NCBI GenBank assembly: GCA_050743125.1
Contig: JBOGEB010000025.1
Location: 1 to 31,473, forward strand
DNA length: 31,473 nt
Origin: JBOGEB01 sp050743125
Lineage (GTDB): Bacteria; Actinomycetota; Nitriliruptoria; Euzebyales; Egibacteraceae
Reading direction: 5' to 3'
Part shown: in pieces, positions 1-8,280 of the stretch
Layout of the letters: the number at the start of each line of letters is the position of its first letter
How positions within the stretch are numbered: position 1 is the first letter of the stretch
The notes under the pieces: generated by a model
What the model saw: only the letters and a program-made list of their open reading frames with translations
What the model was told of the DNA's origin: nothing
Database searches by the model: none
Made by a program: the position numbers and the translations under genes

Positions 1-34
1 CCCCGATCGCTGTGAGTGCCCGGGCGGAGTGCTC

Positions 35-164
35 CCCGTCTCGCAAGGCGAAGCGCTCCGCGCGGGTCGCGCCGTGTGCTGGTTGTCCTCGAGCGATCCG
101 CAACTCGGCGAGGCGGGAGGCAGGCGCAGCCGAATGCCACGGGTTTTTCCGCGCGGACCGCTAG
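35..164. repeat. Dispersed intergenic repeat, copy A (partial)
   Basis: This 130-bp stretch is nearly the same as 10634-10764. The first 43 bases (35-77) and the 29 bases 131-159 match exactly, with scattered substitutions and one gap between. It ends in CTAG (161-164), and the first three of those bases are the complement of the TAG stop of the sulfurtransferase gene. Bases 1-34 do not match the left part of the other copy, so the left end of this copy is either different or outside the window. No coding potential is evident; the small open frames through both copies share a peptide only because the DNA is repeated. Confidence 0.85.
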
Positions 165-1327
165 TAGGTCGGGATTGAGCCGTCGACCTGCTTGGCGTAG
201 GCGTTGATGCCGCCCTGGAGATTGCGGAGCTTGCGGAAGCCGGCGTCGCGCAGTAGGTGGAGGGCCTGCATGGAGCGGGCGCCGGACTTGCAGTGGAGGA
301 CGATCTCCTCGGACGAGTCGAGCTCATGCATGCGCGCGGGCAGCTCACCCAGGGGGATGAGCTGCGTGCCGGGGATCCGGCTGATCTCGTACTCGTGCGG
401 CTCGCGGACGTCGATCACCCGCACGCGGTCGCGCACCTGGGCGAGCTCGCGCGGTGTGATCTGCCATGGCATGTCGTCGCCGGCTTCGACGGCGCGGTCG
501 TGGGAGGGGACTCCGCAGAACTCCTCGTAGTCAATGAGCTCGGTGATGGTCGGGCTCTTCCCGCAGACCGGGCACTCGGGGTCCTTGTTGATCTTGATCA
601 TCTGCCAGCGGTTCTCGAGCGCGTCGTAGATCTGCATCCGCCCGATCAGCGGCTCACCGATCCCTGTCAACAATTTGATGCCCTCGGTGGCCTGGCCAGC
701 GCCGATCGTCGCGCAGATCACGCCGAACACTCCGCCCTCGGCGCAGGACGGGACCATGCCGGGCGGCGGCGGCTCGGGGAACATGCAGCGGTAGCAGGGG
801 CCTTCGTTCGCGTAGAAGACCGCAAGCTGGCCGTCGAACCGGAAGATCGACCCGTACACGTTCGGCTTGCCGAGCAGCACGCACGCGTCGTTGACGAGGT
901 AACGGGTCGGGAAGTTGTCGGTCCCGTCGATCACGAGGTCGTATCCGGAGATGATCCCCAGCGCGTTGTCGCTGCGCAGCAGCGTCTCGTGGACGATCAC
1001 GTCCACGAACGGATTGATGTCCTGGATCGTCTCGCGGGCCGACTCGGTCTTGCTTCGCCCGATGTCGGACGTGCCGTGGATGACCTGGCGGTGAAGGTTC
1101 GACTCATCGACGACGTCGTAGTCGACCAGCCCGATCGTGCCGACCCCGGCCGCCGCGAGGTACATCGCCAACGTCGAGCCCAGCCCGCCGGTGCCGACCA
1201 GCAGCACCTTCGCGGCCTTCAGCCGCCCCTGCCCGGCCATGCCGACGTTCGGCATGATGAGATGCCGCGAGTAACGGCGGATCTCGGCGTTGGTCAGAGG
1301 GGCGGGGTCTTTGATCAGTGGCTCCAT
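161..1327 (-). CDS. moeZ: MoeZ/MoeB-type adenylyltransferase-sulfurtransferase with C-terminal rhodanese domain
   Basis: This is a 388-residue ThiF/MoeB-family enzyme that would adenylate the C-terminal glycine of a small sulfur-carrier protein (MoaD, ThiS or CysO type) and transfer sulfur to it, for molybdopterin, thiamine or cysteine synthesis. The nucleotide loop GTGGLG is at residues 45-50. Zinc-binding cysteine pairs are CYRC (C178, C181) and CPVC (C252, C255), and a conserved SCAEGGV lies near 196. A rhodanese domain fills about 290-388 with the catalytic loop CKSGAR at C346. The open frame extends 75 codons upstream, but the ATG at 1327 is preceded by AGAAAGG at proper spacing and starts where family members start; the upstream residues are Arg-rich and unlike the family. 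The gene stands alone, about 230 bp downstream of the next gene on its strand. Confidence 0.93.
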   Translation of the reverse strand: MEPLIKDPAPLTNAEIRRYSRHLIMPNVGMAGQGRLKAAKVLLVGTGGLGSTLAMYLAAAGVGTIGLVDYDVVDESNLHRQVIHGTSDIGRSKTESARETIQDINPFVDVIVHETLLRSDNALGIISGYDLVIDGTDNFPTRYLVNDACVLLGKPNVYGSIFRFDGQLAVFYANEGPCYRCMFPEPPPPGMVPSCAEGGVFGVICATIGAGQATEGIKLLTGIGEPLIGRMQIYDALENRWQMIKINKDPECPVCGKSPTITELIDYEEFCGVPSHDRAVEAGDDMPWQITPRELAQVRDRVRVIDVREPHEYEISRIPGTQLIPLGELPARMHELDSSEEIVLHCKSGARSMQALHLLRDAGFRKLRNLQGGINAYAKQVDGSIPTY

Positions 1328-1555
1328 GACACCTTTCTCAACTCGTTGCCGGCCGTGGGCAATCCCCACAGTGGAGAGATACCGTGAAAACCCTGCCCAG
1401 CAATCTCGTGCAGCCCAAGGCCGTGTGTCGAAACCGGGCCAGAAATCCTGGGGCGGGTTCCGCTGGTCGTCCTTGGGTTTCCAACGGTGAGACGCTCCGG
1501 TGAGCCTTCGTCGGCGACTCCGCGAGACCGTCCTTGAGGAGTTTCGACGCACGTG

Positions 1556-4500
1556 CTAGGGCGGGTGGGCCAGCGCGAGGGCGGCGGCCTGGGCGAGCGT
1601 CAACGCGCGGCCTTCGGCTTGGGCGGCGGCGAAGGCGGTCTCCCCGAGCGCGGCTCGGGCCGCGCCGACGACACGCTCGTGGTCGTCCCGCAAAGACGGC
1701 CAGCGGGGGGCGCCGATCTCCGCCCGGATGGCCTCGGCGGCACCCAGGAGCCGAGCGGCATGGTCCGGCTGGCCAGCAGCGCCGTCCAGCGCAGCAAGGC
1801 CCTCCAGCGTGGCGGCCACGTGCCATGGCATGCCCGCCCGCTGGCCGACGCCGAGCGCCTCTTCGTAGGCCGACCTGGCGGCGTCCGCATCCCCACGTGC
1901 CGCAGCGAGCCTTCCCAGCCGATTGTTGGTCCAGGCCTGCAGAAAGACTTCGTCGATCTCCTGAGCCCGCGCCAGCCCCTTCTCCATCAGCGTCTGCGCA
2001 GTGGTGTAGTCGCCCTCGACCAAGGCCAGCTCGCCAAGCGCCGCGTGCGGGCCGACGACGAACAGCTGAGGGAGGGTTCGGTACAGCGACAGGGCCTCCT
2101 CATAGGCCGAGCGCGCATCGGCGAGGCGGCCTTCGGCGGCGGCGACCGCGCCCAACGCCTCTAGGGCCATCGCCTCGTACTCCCGGTTGCCCGCAGAGGC
2201 GGCCAGGGCGCGGGAGCGGAAGAGCCGTTCGCGGGCGACCGGGTACTGGCCCTGCTCGAACTCCACCTGGCCCAGGAGGTAGAGCGCGCGGGCCAGGTTG
2301 TACCAGCTCTCTTCCCCAGTGGAGGCGAGGAACTCCTCGATCCGCGCGCGGGCCTCGCGGTAGCGGCCCTGGCGTTGGATCACCCATGCAAGCCAGAGAA
2401 GCGACCCGTTCACGAGGACCTGATCGCCCAGCTCGCGGCCGATCGTGACGCTCTCGGTGAGCAAGGCGCGGGCCCGCTCCAGCTCGCCTCGGATCATCGC
2501 CAGGCCGCCAACGGTCTTGAGCGCCGCTCCGACGTGCCGGCGTCCGCCGGAGCGGCGGGCCGAGGCCAAGGCCTGGTCGGAGAGGCGCACCGCCCCGTCC
2601 AGGTCGCCCATCCGCCAGGCCAGGTTCGCGGCGCGGCGGACCACCGCCGACGTCATCGCGTGGTTCCCTCCTGGCCGCCTGGACAACGCCTCCATCCACA
2701 CGAGACCCTCACGGCAGTGGCCCCGCAGCAGCCAGAGCGGGTTCAGCGCATGGGTCAAACGCAGCCCAGCCTCCGTGCCGCCCGGATCCTCGAGGCTCCA
2801 CTCGAGCGCGGCACGGAAGTTGTCGTGCTCCACGTCCAGCCACTCGAGCGCCGCCTGGCCGTCGATGCCGAACGCCTGCGCCTCGACGCCCTCGGCCAGG
2901 CGCAGGTACCAATCCCGGTGGCGGCTGCGCACCTGCGCATGCTCACCGGCCTTGATCAGCTGCTCCCGGGCGTACTGGCGGATCGTCTCGGGCAGGCGAT
3001 AGCGATCGCTGGATCCACGGTCGTCCATGAGCACGACGGACTTGCCGACGAGCTGGGCGAGCAGGTCGAGAACGTCGCCCGCCTCGACCCCAGCCTCGGA
3101 GCAGACCGTCTCGGCCGCCTCGAGCATGAAGCTGCCCGCGAACACGGCCAGACGCCGGAACAGGATCCGCTCGGACAGCTCGAGGAGGTCATGGCTCCAC
3201 TCGACCGCGGCGCGCAAGGTCTGGTGGCGGGGCAGGGCCGTCCGGCTCCCGGTCGTGAGCAGGCGGAAGCGGTCGTCCAGGCGAGCGGCGATCTGGCCTA
3301 CGCTCAGGACGGCGGTCCGCGCCGCCGCGAGCTCGATGGCCAGGGGGATCCCGTCGAGGCGGGCGCACACCGCAGCCACGGCTTCCATGTCCTCCGCGCC
3401 GGGCGACCGCTCGACTCGGGTCGCTCGAGCGCGCTCCAGGAACAGACGCACCGACTCGTACCTGATGAGCTCCTCCGGCGAGGACCGCGCGTCCGGATCG
3501 GGCGAGGACAGGGATGGCACGCGCCAGGCGACCTCGCCAGGCACACCGAGCACCTCCCTGCTCGTGACCAGCACGCGGAGTCCCGAGCAGGCTCGCAGCA
3601 GCCGGTCGACCAGCTCGGCAACAGCGGCGACGAGATGCTCACAGTTGTCGAGCATCAGCAGGAGGCGGCGGGGGCGCAGGTGGTCGACGAGCAGGTCGAC
3701 CAGCGGTCGGCCCCCCTCCTCGGGCACGCCGAGGTCGGCGGCTACCGTAATGGGGACGAGCTCAGGGTCGGCGAGGGGAGCGAGGTCGACGAACCATGCG
3801 CCATCGGGCTGTCCCTGAAGCAGCGCCGCGGCCACCTCGAGGGCGAGACGGGTCTTCCCGCATCCACCCGAGCCGGTAAGCGTGACGAGCCGCCCCGCCT
3901 CGACCAGCTTCCCCACCTTGGCGATCTCCGCTTCCCGCCCGACGAAGGTCGTGAGCTGTGCGGGCAGGTTGTGCCGCGCCGTCCCGGTGGGCCGCGCCGT
4001 GCCCGGCCCGGGGGCCTCGGGCGGGATCCAGTCCAGCTCCGGCTGCTGGCGGAGGACCCCCTCCTCCAGCCGGCGCAGCCCGAGACTCGGCTCGATGCCG
4101 AGCTCGGAGGCCAGACGGTGGCGCAGCTGCTGGTATGCCTGGAGGGCCTCGGCCTGCCGCCCGCTGCGATAGAGGGCAAGGATGAGCTGGCTCCATAGGC
4201 GCTCCCGCAGGGGATGCTCGGCCACCAGCAGCTCGAGCTCCCCCACCAGCTCACCGTGGCGTCCCATGGCCAGGTCGGCCTGGATGCGGTCCTCGGTGGC
4301 GGCCAGCCGCAGCTCCTCGAGGTGGGCGATCTCGGCCTGGATCCACGACGCCGACGCGAACTCGGCCAGCGCCTGCCCGCGCCAGAGCTCGAGGGCCTGG
4401 CGCAGTGTGGCTGACGCAGCCGCCAAGTCGCCCTGGGCCAGCGCCTCGCGGCCCTCCGTCACCAAACGCTGGAAGCGGGTGGCGTCGAGCTGGCCGACGT

Positions 4501-4777
4501 CGAGCTCGAGCACGTAGCCGGAGGCTCGTGCGAGCAACCTCGCCTTCGCCGCCCCGCCGAGCACCTTGCGCAGACGCGAGACGTGGCTGCGAAGCGTCTT
4601 CCGGCCGCTCTCGGGCGGCGACCCCTCCCAAAGCCCGTCGAGGAGCCGGTCGACCGGGACCACCTCGTTGGGACGCATGAGCAGCAGCGCCAGGAGCGCA
4701 CGCTGCCGCTCACCTCCCACTGCGACGGGGTGGCCTCTGTCCACCACCTCGAGGGGCCCGAGGATGCGAAATTCCAT
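1556..4777 (-). CDS. AfsR/SARP-family regulator: winged helix, BTAD, NB-ARC-type ATPase, TPR
   Basis: This 1073-residue cytoplasmic transcription activator has the layout of AfsR/SARP proteins. An OmpR-like winged helix covers about 1-90 and a bacterial transcriptional activation (BTAD) domain about 97-245. A STAND/NB-ARC ATPase starts at FVGRE (278-282), with Walker A GSGGCGKT (302-309), Walker B-like LLLMLDNCEH (372-381) and the sensor TSRE (405-408). The C-terminal 450 or so residues are helical TPR-like repeats. Family members couple ligand or partner sensing by the TPR part, via ATP-dependent oligomerisation, to promoter binding by the N-terminus. The start at 4777 gives the canonical N-terminus (MEFRILGPLEVV); the ribosome site is weak (GGAG almost touching the ATG). 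It is divergent from a sigma-factor gene. The target genes are not known; there is no biosynthetic cluster beside it. Confidence 0.9.
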   Translation of the reverse strand: MEFRILGPLEVVDRGHPVAVGGERQRALLALLLMRPNEVVPVDRLLDGLWEGSPPESGRKTLRSHVSRLRKVLGGAAKARLLARASGYVLELDVGQLDATRFQRLVTEGREALAQGDLAAASATLRQALELWRGQALAEFASASWIQAEIAHLEELRLAATEDRIQADLAMGRHGELVGELELLVAEHPLRERLWSQLILALYRSGRQAEALQAYQQLRHRLASELGIEPSLGLRRLEEGVLRQQPELDWIPPEAPGPGTARPTGTARHNLPAQLTTFVGREAEIAKVGKLVEAGRLVTLTGSGGCGKTRLALEVAAALLQGQPDGAWFVDLAPLADPELVPITVAADLGVPEEGGRPLVDLLVDHLRPRRLLLMLDNCEHLVAAVAELVDRLLRACSGLRVLVTSREVLGVPGEVAWRVPSLSSPDPDARSSPEELIRYESVRLFLERARATRVERSPGAEDMEAVAAVCARLDGIPLAIELAAARTAVLSVGQIAARLDDRFRLLTTGSRTALPRHQTLRAAVEWSHDLLELSERILFRRLAVFAGSFMLEAAETVCSEAGVEAGDVLDLLAQLVGKSVVLMDDRGSSDRYRLPETIRQYAREQLIKAGEHAQVRSRHRDWYLRLAEGVEAQAFGIDGQAALEWLDVEHDNFRAALEWSLEDPGGTEAGLRLTHALNPLWLLRGHCREGLVWMEALSRRPGGNHAMTSAVVRRAANLAWRMGDLDGAVRLSDQALASARRSGGRRHVGAALKTVGGLAMIRGELERARALLTESVTIGRELGDQVLVNGSLLWLAWVIQRQGRYREARARIEEFLASTGEESWYNLARALYLLGQVEFEQGQYPVARERLFRSRALAASAGNREYEAMALEALGAVAAAEGRLADARSAYEEALSLYRTLPQLFVVGPHAALGELALVEGDYTTAQTLMEKGLARAQEIDEVFLQAWTNNRLGRLAAARGDADAARSAYEEALGVGQRAGMPWHVAATLEGLAALDGAAGQPDHAARLLGAAEAIRAEIGAPRWPSLRDDHERVVGAARAALGETAFAAAQAEGRALTLAQAAALALAHPP

Positions 4778-5008
4778 GCTCCGACTGCGCTCCGATCTCG
4801 TCGAGCTGTGCGAAGGCGTCTACGAGGAATGCGCGGACGCTCCCTTCGCCGCCCAGTCGCAGTGTAAGCACCACGTTCCTCGACCGACTCACGCACTGCA
4901 ATCCACTTTGCACGCCGCTGCAACCAGACCACTACCACCATTCCCCATCATGGGGGGCACCACCATCCCTCTACTGACTGCTCTGGGTCGGGGACAAGGG
5001 GAATCGTC
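4778..5008. promoter_or_regulatory. Divergent intergenic region between the SARP regulator and sigma-factor genes
   Basis: Both genes read outward from this 231-bp gap, so it must hold both promoters unless one is transcribed from further away. I could not assign confident -35/-10 boxes. It contains a short perfect palindrome, CCCCAT-C-ATGGGG (4943-4955), 54 bp before the sigma-factor ATG, which could be an operator. AAGGGGA at about 4996-5002 is the ribosome site of the sigma gene. Confidence 0.5.
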
Positions 5009-5611
5009 ATGCAGACGTGTTTGGAACCAGATGTCGCCGACCTCGTGAGCGCGGCCGCCGCAGGCGACCGCGCCGCCTGGTATCAGATCGTCGAGCGGTA
5101 CCTCCCGCTCGTGTGGACCGTCGCCCGCCGTTGCGGGCTGGCCCCCGCCGACGCCGACGACGTGAGCCAGACGACCCTGCTCCGCCTGTTCGAGCACGTG
5201 GGGTCGCTGCGCGCCCCGGAGCGGGTCGGAGCCTGGCTGGCGGTCACCGCCCGCCACGAGTCCCTGCGCGTCCTGCGGCTGGCCAGCCGCCAGGTCCCCG
5301 TCGGCGCATGGGACGAGCTGGAGGAGCCGCCGTCCGACGCCGACGCGCCGCAGGTCGACCTGCGGCTGCTGACCGCCGAGCGCGACGCCGAGCTGTGGCG
5401 GGCGTTCGCGCGGCTGAAACCCCCATGCCAACTGCTGCTCCGGGCACTGATGGCCGATCCGGCGCCCCGCTACAACGAGGTCGCCGCCACGCTCGACATG
5501 CCGATCGGCAGCATCGGCCCCACCCGCAGACGCTGCCTCGACTGCCTCCGCCGACACCTGGAGGAGCGTCCGGACACCGCTCCGTCCAGACCCTTGGCCA
5601 CAATCGGATAG
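5009..5611 (+). CDS. ECF-type sigma-70 family RNA polymerase sigma factor
   Basis: This 200-residue protein has the two-domain shape of ECF sigma factors. Region 2 is about residues 10-90, with ADADDVSQTTLLRLFEHV as the core-binding/-10 recognition helix and a GAWLAVTARHESLR segment. Region 4 is about 125-187, ending in a helix-turn-helix with IGSIGPTRRRCLDCLRR. It would direct RNA polymerase to alternative promoters. AAGGGGA lies about 8 bases before the ATG. No anti-sigma gene is adjacent; the neighbours are a divergent SARP/ATPase regulator and a convergent TPR protein. It is clearly related to the sigma gene at 27418-28119 (shared AGD.AAW, GAWLA.TAR and LMADP.P..Y.EV..L motifs), which also sits by an NB-ARC-TPR regulator. 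Confidence 0.88.
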   Translation: MQTCLEPDVADLVSAAAAGDRAAWYQIVERYLPLVWTVARRCGLAPADADDVSQTTLLRLFEHVGSLRAPERVGAWLAVTARHESLRVLRLASRQVPVGAWDELEEPPSDADAPQVDLRLLTAERDAELWRAFARLKPPCQLLLRALMADPAPRYNEVAATLDMPIGSIGPTRRRCLDCLRRHLEERPDTAPSRPLATIG

Positions 5612-5709
5612 GAGAGCGTCAGGCAGCCAAAAGCAGCCGCTCGTCCAGCTCGCCCACGCAGGCCAGCCACTCGCGGCGGACTGACCTGCAGGCCTCACCA
5701 GACGCGGTG

Positions 5710-7545
5710 CTACCAAGGGCCAGCGATGAAACCCATGCCATTACGCGGGTCGGGCTGCGGGGCAGCTTGGAGCCTGTTGACCTTCCAGGCCACGTCGTCG
5801 GCGAGGTCCGCGTCGTCGGCATCGCGCCACCGCCGCAGGAGCGCCTCGGCCGCGTCCGTCTCGTGCTGCTGCGTGAGCAGGCGAGCAAGATGTGCGACCG
5901 CGCTGGTGAGCACGTACCGGTCGCCCGCGTCGATCGCCTCCTCGAATGCCTTGCGCGCCTCGTCAGACCGCCCAAGCGCTGCAAGCAGCAGACCGGTGTT
6001 GAACGCCACCCTCGGAGCGATCTTGGCGTGTCGATAGACCCGGGCCAGCGCGAACGCAGCGAGGGCCTCGTCCGTCTCCCCACGATCGGCGAGCAGCGCG
6101 CCAAGGTTGTTCGCCGCCTTCGGGGCGTACTCGTGATGGCCGGAGTCGATCGCCCGCTGGTAGGCGGCTCGGGCCTTGCGGTGGCCGCGATAGCTCTCGG
6201 CGATCCAGGCGCGGAAGAGGGCCGCCCGCGGGGCGGCCTCCCGGTGACCGGAGGCCATCGCCTGCTCGAAGAGCGCGATCGCCGCCGAGGGGGTCCGGTC
6301 GTACCGAGAGGCCCACTCCCCCAGCTGGCAGGTCACCACCGGCGCGATGTCGTCGGGCAGGCGCTCGAGCAGCCGCTGATAGGTGGTGCGCGCGTCGACC
6401 TTGTGGGTTTGGGCAGCGAGACGTCCAGAGCTCCAGATCGCCTTGGCGAGGAGCTCAGGCTCGGAGCCCACGAGGACCTGCTCGTACGCCGCCAGCGCCT
6501 CGTCGTCCTCGCCCCGCTCCTCGCAGAGGCGCCCGAGCGCGAGGGCCGCCTTGGGAGCGAATTCGCGGTCGCCCGCGTCGATGGCTCGCTGATAGTAGAT
6601 GCGGGCACGGTCCGGCCGCCCGAGTCGGCGCAGGATCCTGCCGAGCGCGTACGGCGCCTCGGCGGTGCGCTCGTAGAAGAAGCGCTCCTTCATCGCGATG
6701 TTGAACGCCGCCTCGGCCCCGTCCGCGTCGTCGAGCTCGCCGAGCAGCAGCCCCAAGTTAAACGCCGCATGTGGCGTCGCCAGCGGAGTGTTCGCGTCGA
6801 TCGCCCGCTCGTAGTAGGCGCGCGCACGCTCGGCGTCGCCACGTTTGTCGTACAGCAGCCCGAGGTTGTAGAGCACGATCGCTCCCACGAACGGCGGCAG
6901 CCCGTCACCGTCAGCGCGCTCCAACGCTTTGATCGCGCCGTCGTAGTCCTCCTGGTCGATCCGCAGCTCACCGAGGCCAACCCAGGCGAACCGCCTGATC
7001 GGCTCCTCCTCAGCCTCGGTCCCCCGCATCCACGCGCGCTCGGCGACAGCCAGGTTGCCAGCCAGCACCGCCGCCCCGGCGACCCGCACCAGCTGCTCAG
7101 GCGGCAGGTGCGCAAACAGCCACTCCCAGATCTCCTGGGGGACCGGAGGGTGGTCGGGCTCGTAGCCGAGCCCTGGCGCGATCCCTGGCGAGGCCCGATA
7201 CCCCTTGCCGCCGACCTGGACGAGCAGAGGGAGCTGGTCCCCGCCGCATGCGCTCGCCCACTGGATGCCTGCCCGGAACTCGGAGGAGGAGACGGGCTCG
7301 TCAGGCCGCAGGCGCGCAAGGTAGACGCGCGCAAACTCGATCAGGTCATGCGCGCGGATCGCATGGAAATAGCCGGCCCGCCGCACATCGACCGCCGCCA
7401 ACACCAGCGCGTAGCCCACTGGCGAGGTCTTGGCGGCGGCGTCGAAGCGCCGCTGAAGCTCGGATGCCGCACGAACGTGGGCCAGCTCCTGCTTGAACTC
7501 CGCGATCTCGCCCCACAGCTCGTTGAGTGGTTCGGTGTCAGCCAT
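5710..7545 (-). CDS. Tetratricopeptide-repeat protein, function unknown
   Basis: This is a soluble protein of 611 residues. The first 180 or so residues form a non-repetitive N-terminal region that I do not recognise. The rest is a run of about nine TPR-like units of roughly 36 residues, many with the pattern A..RAIDAG...FAP.AA..LG.L...RG. Such arrays are scaffolds for protein contacts. The start at 7545 is preferred over the ATG two codons upstream (7551) because AGGA lies six bases before 7545 but directly abuts 7551. There is no signal peptide or membrane segment. Its 3' end faces that of the sigma-factor gene 98 bp away. A partner role with the nearby sigma factor or SARP ATPase is possible, but only proximity supports it. 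Confidence 0.82.
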   Translation of the reverse strand: MADTEPLNELWGEIAEFKQELAHVRAASELQRRFDAAAKTSPVGYALVLAAVDVRRAGYFHAIRAHDLIEFARVYLARLRPDEPVSSSEFRAGIQWASACGGDQLPLLVQVGGKGYRASPGIAPGLGYEPDHPPVPQEIWEWLFAHLPPEQLVRVAGAAVLAGNLAVAERAWMRGTEAEEEPIRRFAWVGLGELRIDQEDYDGAIKALERADGDGLPPFVGAIVLYNLGLLYDKRGDAERARAYYERAIDANTPLATPHAAFNLGLLLGELDDADGAEAAFNIAMKERFFYERTAEAPYALGRILRRLGRPDRARIYYQRAIDAGDREFAPKAALALGRLCEERGEDDEALAAYEQVLVGSEPELLAKAIWSSGRLAAQTHKVDARTTYQRLLERLPDDIAPVVTCQLGEWASRYDRTPSAAIALFEQAMASGHREAAPRAALFRAWIAESYRGHRKARAAYQRAIDSGHHEYAPKAANNLGALLADRGETDEALAAFALARVYRHAKIAPRVAFNTGLLLAALGRSDEARKAFEEAIDAGDRYVLTSAVAHLARLLTQQHETDAAEALLRRWRDADDADLADDVAWKVNRLQAAPQPDPRNGMGFIAGPW

Positions 7546-7773
7546 GTCCATTCCTCGCCGTAAGCCCGTCGCCCTGCCGCTGCCGTTGCAGCTCAGCGAG
7601 CGCTTCGTCGTTCATGCGAAAGGGCAGTCTAAGACCTCGGCTGCAACCCTTCCTGCTGTTCCTGTGGGCGGTCACGTATGTCGCAGGCTTGTGGTCAGGA
7701 CGTCGGTGCGCCGATCCGCTTCAGCCAGCGCAGAGGTTGAGGGCCATCGGCTCCTCCTTTCGTCATCTGAACC

Positions 7774-7779
7774 TACGCT
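7774..7779 (+). promoter_or_regulatory. Possible -10 box of a leaderless transcript (TACGCT)
   Basis: TACGCT fits TANNNT and lies six bases before the ATG of the PH-domain gene at 7786, which has no visible Shine-Dalgarno sequence. That spacing puts the transcript start on or next to the ATG, as in the leaderless mRNAs common in actinobacteria. I see no good -35 box. Confidence 0.35.
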
Positions 7780-7785
7780 GTACAG

Positions 7786-8280
7786 ATGGATGCCGTGACC
7801 GTCGGCGTCGAGCCGCTCGCTGATCTCGCCGCGCTGGACCCGCGGGTGCGCGCACTGTGGTGGGTGATCGGCGCGTGCGTGGCGGTGCCGGTGACGCTCG
7901 CGGCGCTGGTCGTCGACCTCGTCCTCGCACCGCTTGGGCTGCGGGGGCTCCTTACCGGGCTGGTCGTCCTGGTCGCCGGCGGCCTCGCGGCCGGCATCCC
8001 CGTCCTGCGCTACCGGCGCTGGCGCTACGCGCTGCGCCCGCGGGACCTGTGGATCCGCCGCGGCACGATCTGGGTGATCCTCAGCGTGATCCCTTACCAA
8101 CGGCTCCAGTTCGTCGACACCCGGCAGGGGCCGCTGGACCGGTTGTTCGGGCTTGCGCAGCTCGTCGTGCATACCGCGGCCCCCGGCACGTCGGGCCGGC
8201 TGCCCGGTCTCGACGCGGCAGAGGCCGAACGGCTCCGGGAGCGGCTCACCGAGGTCGAGCGAGATGTCGACGGCACTTGA
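7786..8280 (+). CDS. Membrane protein with one bacterial PH (bPH2, YdbS-like) domain
   Basis: This 164-residue protein resembles YdbS. Two closely spaced hydrophobic segments (about residues 25-47 and 53-72) are followed by a bPH2 domain beginning RYRRWRYALRP and containing IPYQRLQFVDTRQGPLDR and FGLAQLVVHTAA. YdbS/YdbT proteins of Bacillus are small membrane proteins with a protective role against certain bacteriocins; the biochemical role of bPH2 domains is otherwise unclear. Its last 17 bases overlap the start of the next gene, which encodes the three-domain partner, so the two are almost certainly co-translated and work together. The gene has no Shine-Dalgarno sequence and may be leaderless. 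Confidence 0.85.
   Translation: MDAVTVGVEPLADLAALDPRVRALWWVIGACVAVPVTLAALVVDLVLAPLGLRGLLTGLVVLVAGGLAAGIPVLRYRRWRYALRPRDLWIRRGTIWVILSVIPYQRLQFVDTRQGPLDRLFGLAQLVVHTAAPGTSGRLPGLDAAEAERLRERLTEVERDVDGT

Noticed and set aside
16..882. Short open frames through repeat copies A and B (16-207 and 10529-10882) sharing a peptide
   Set aside because: The peptide similarity follows from the DNA repeat; the frames run into the 3' ends of moeZ and htpX on the other strand and have no ribosome site.
5017..7563. Plus-strand open frame of about 848 codons
   Set aside because: It crosses the sigma gene in another frame and is antisense to the TPR gene; the TPR repeats on the other strand are clearly the real product.
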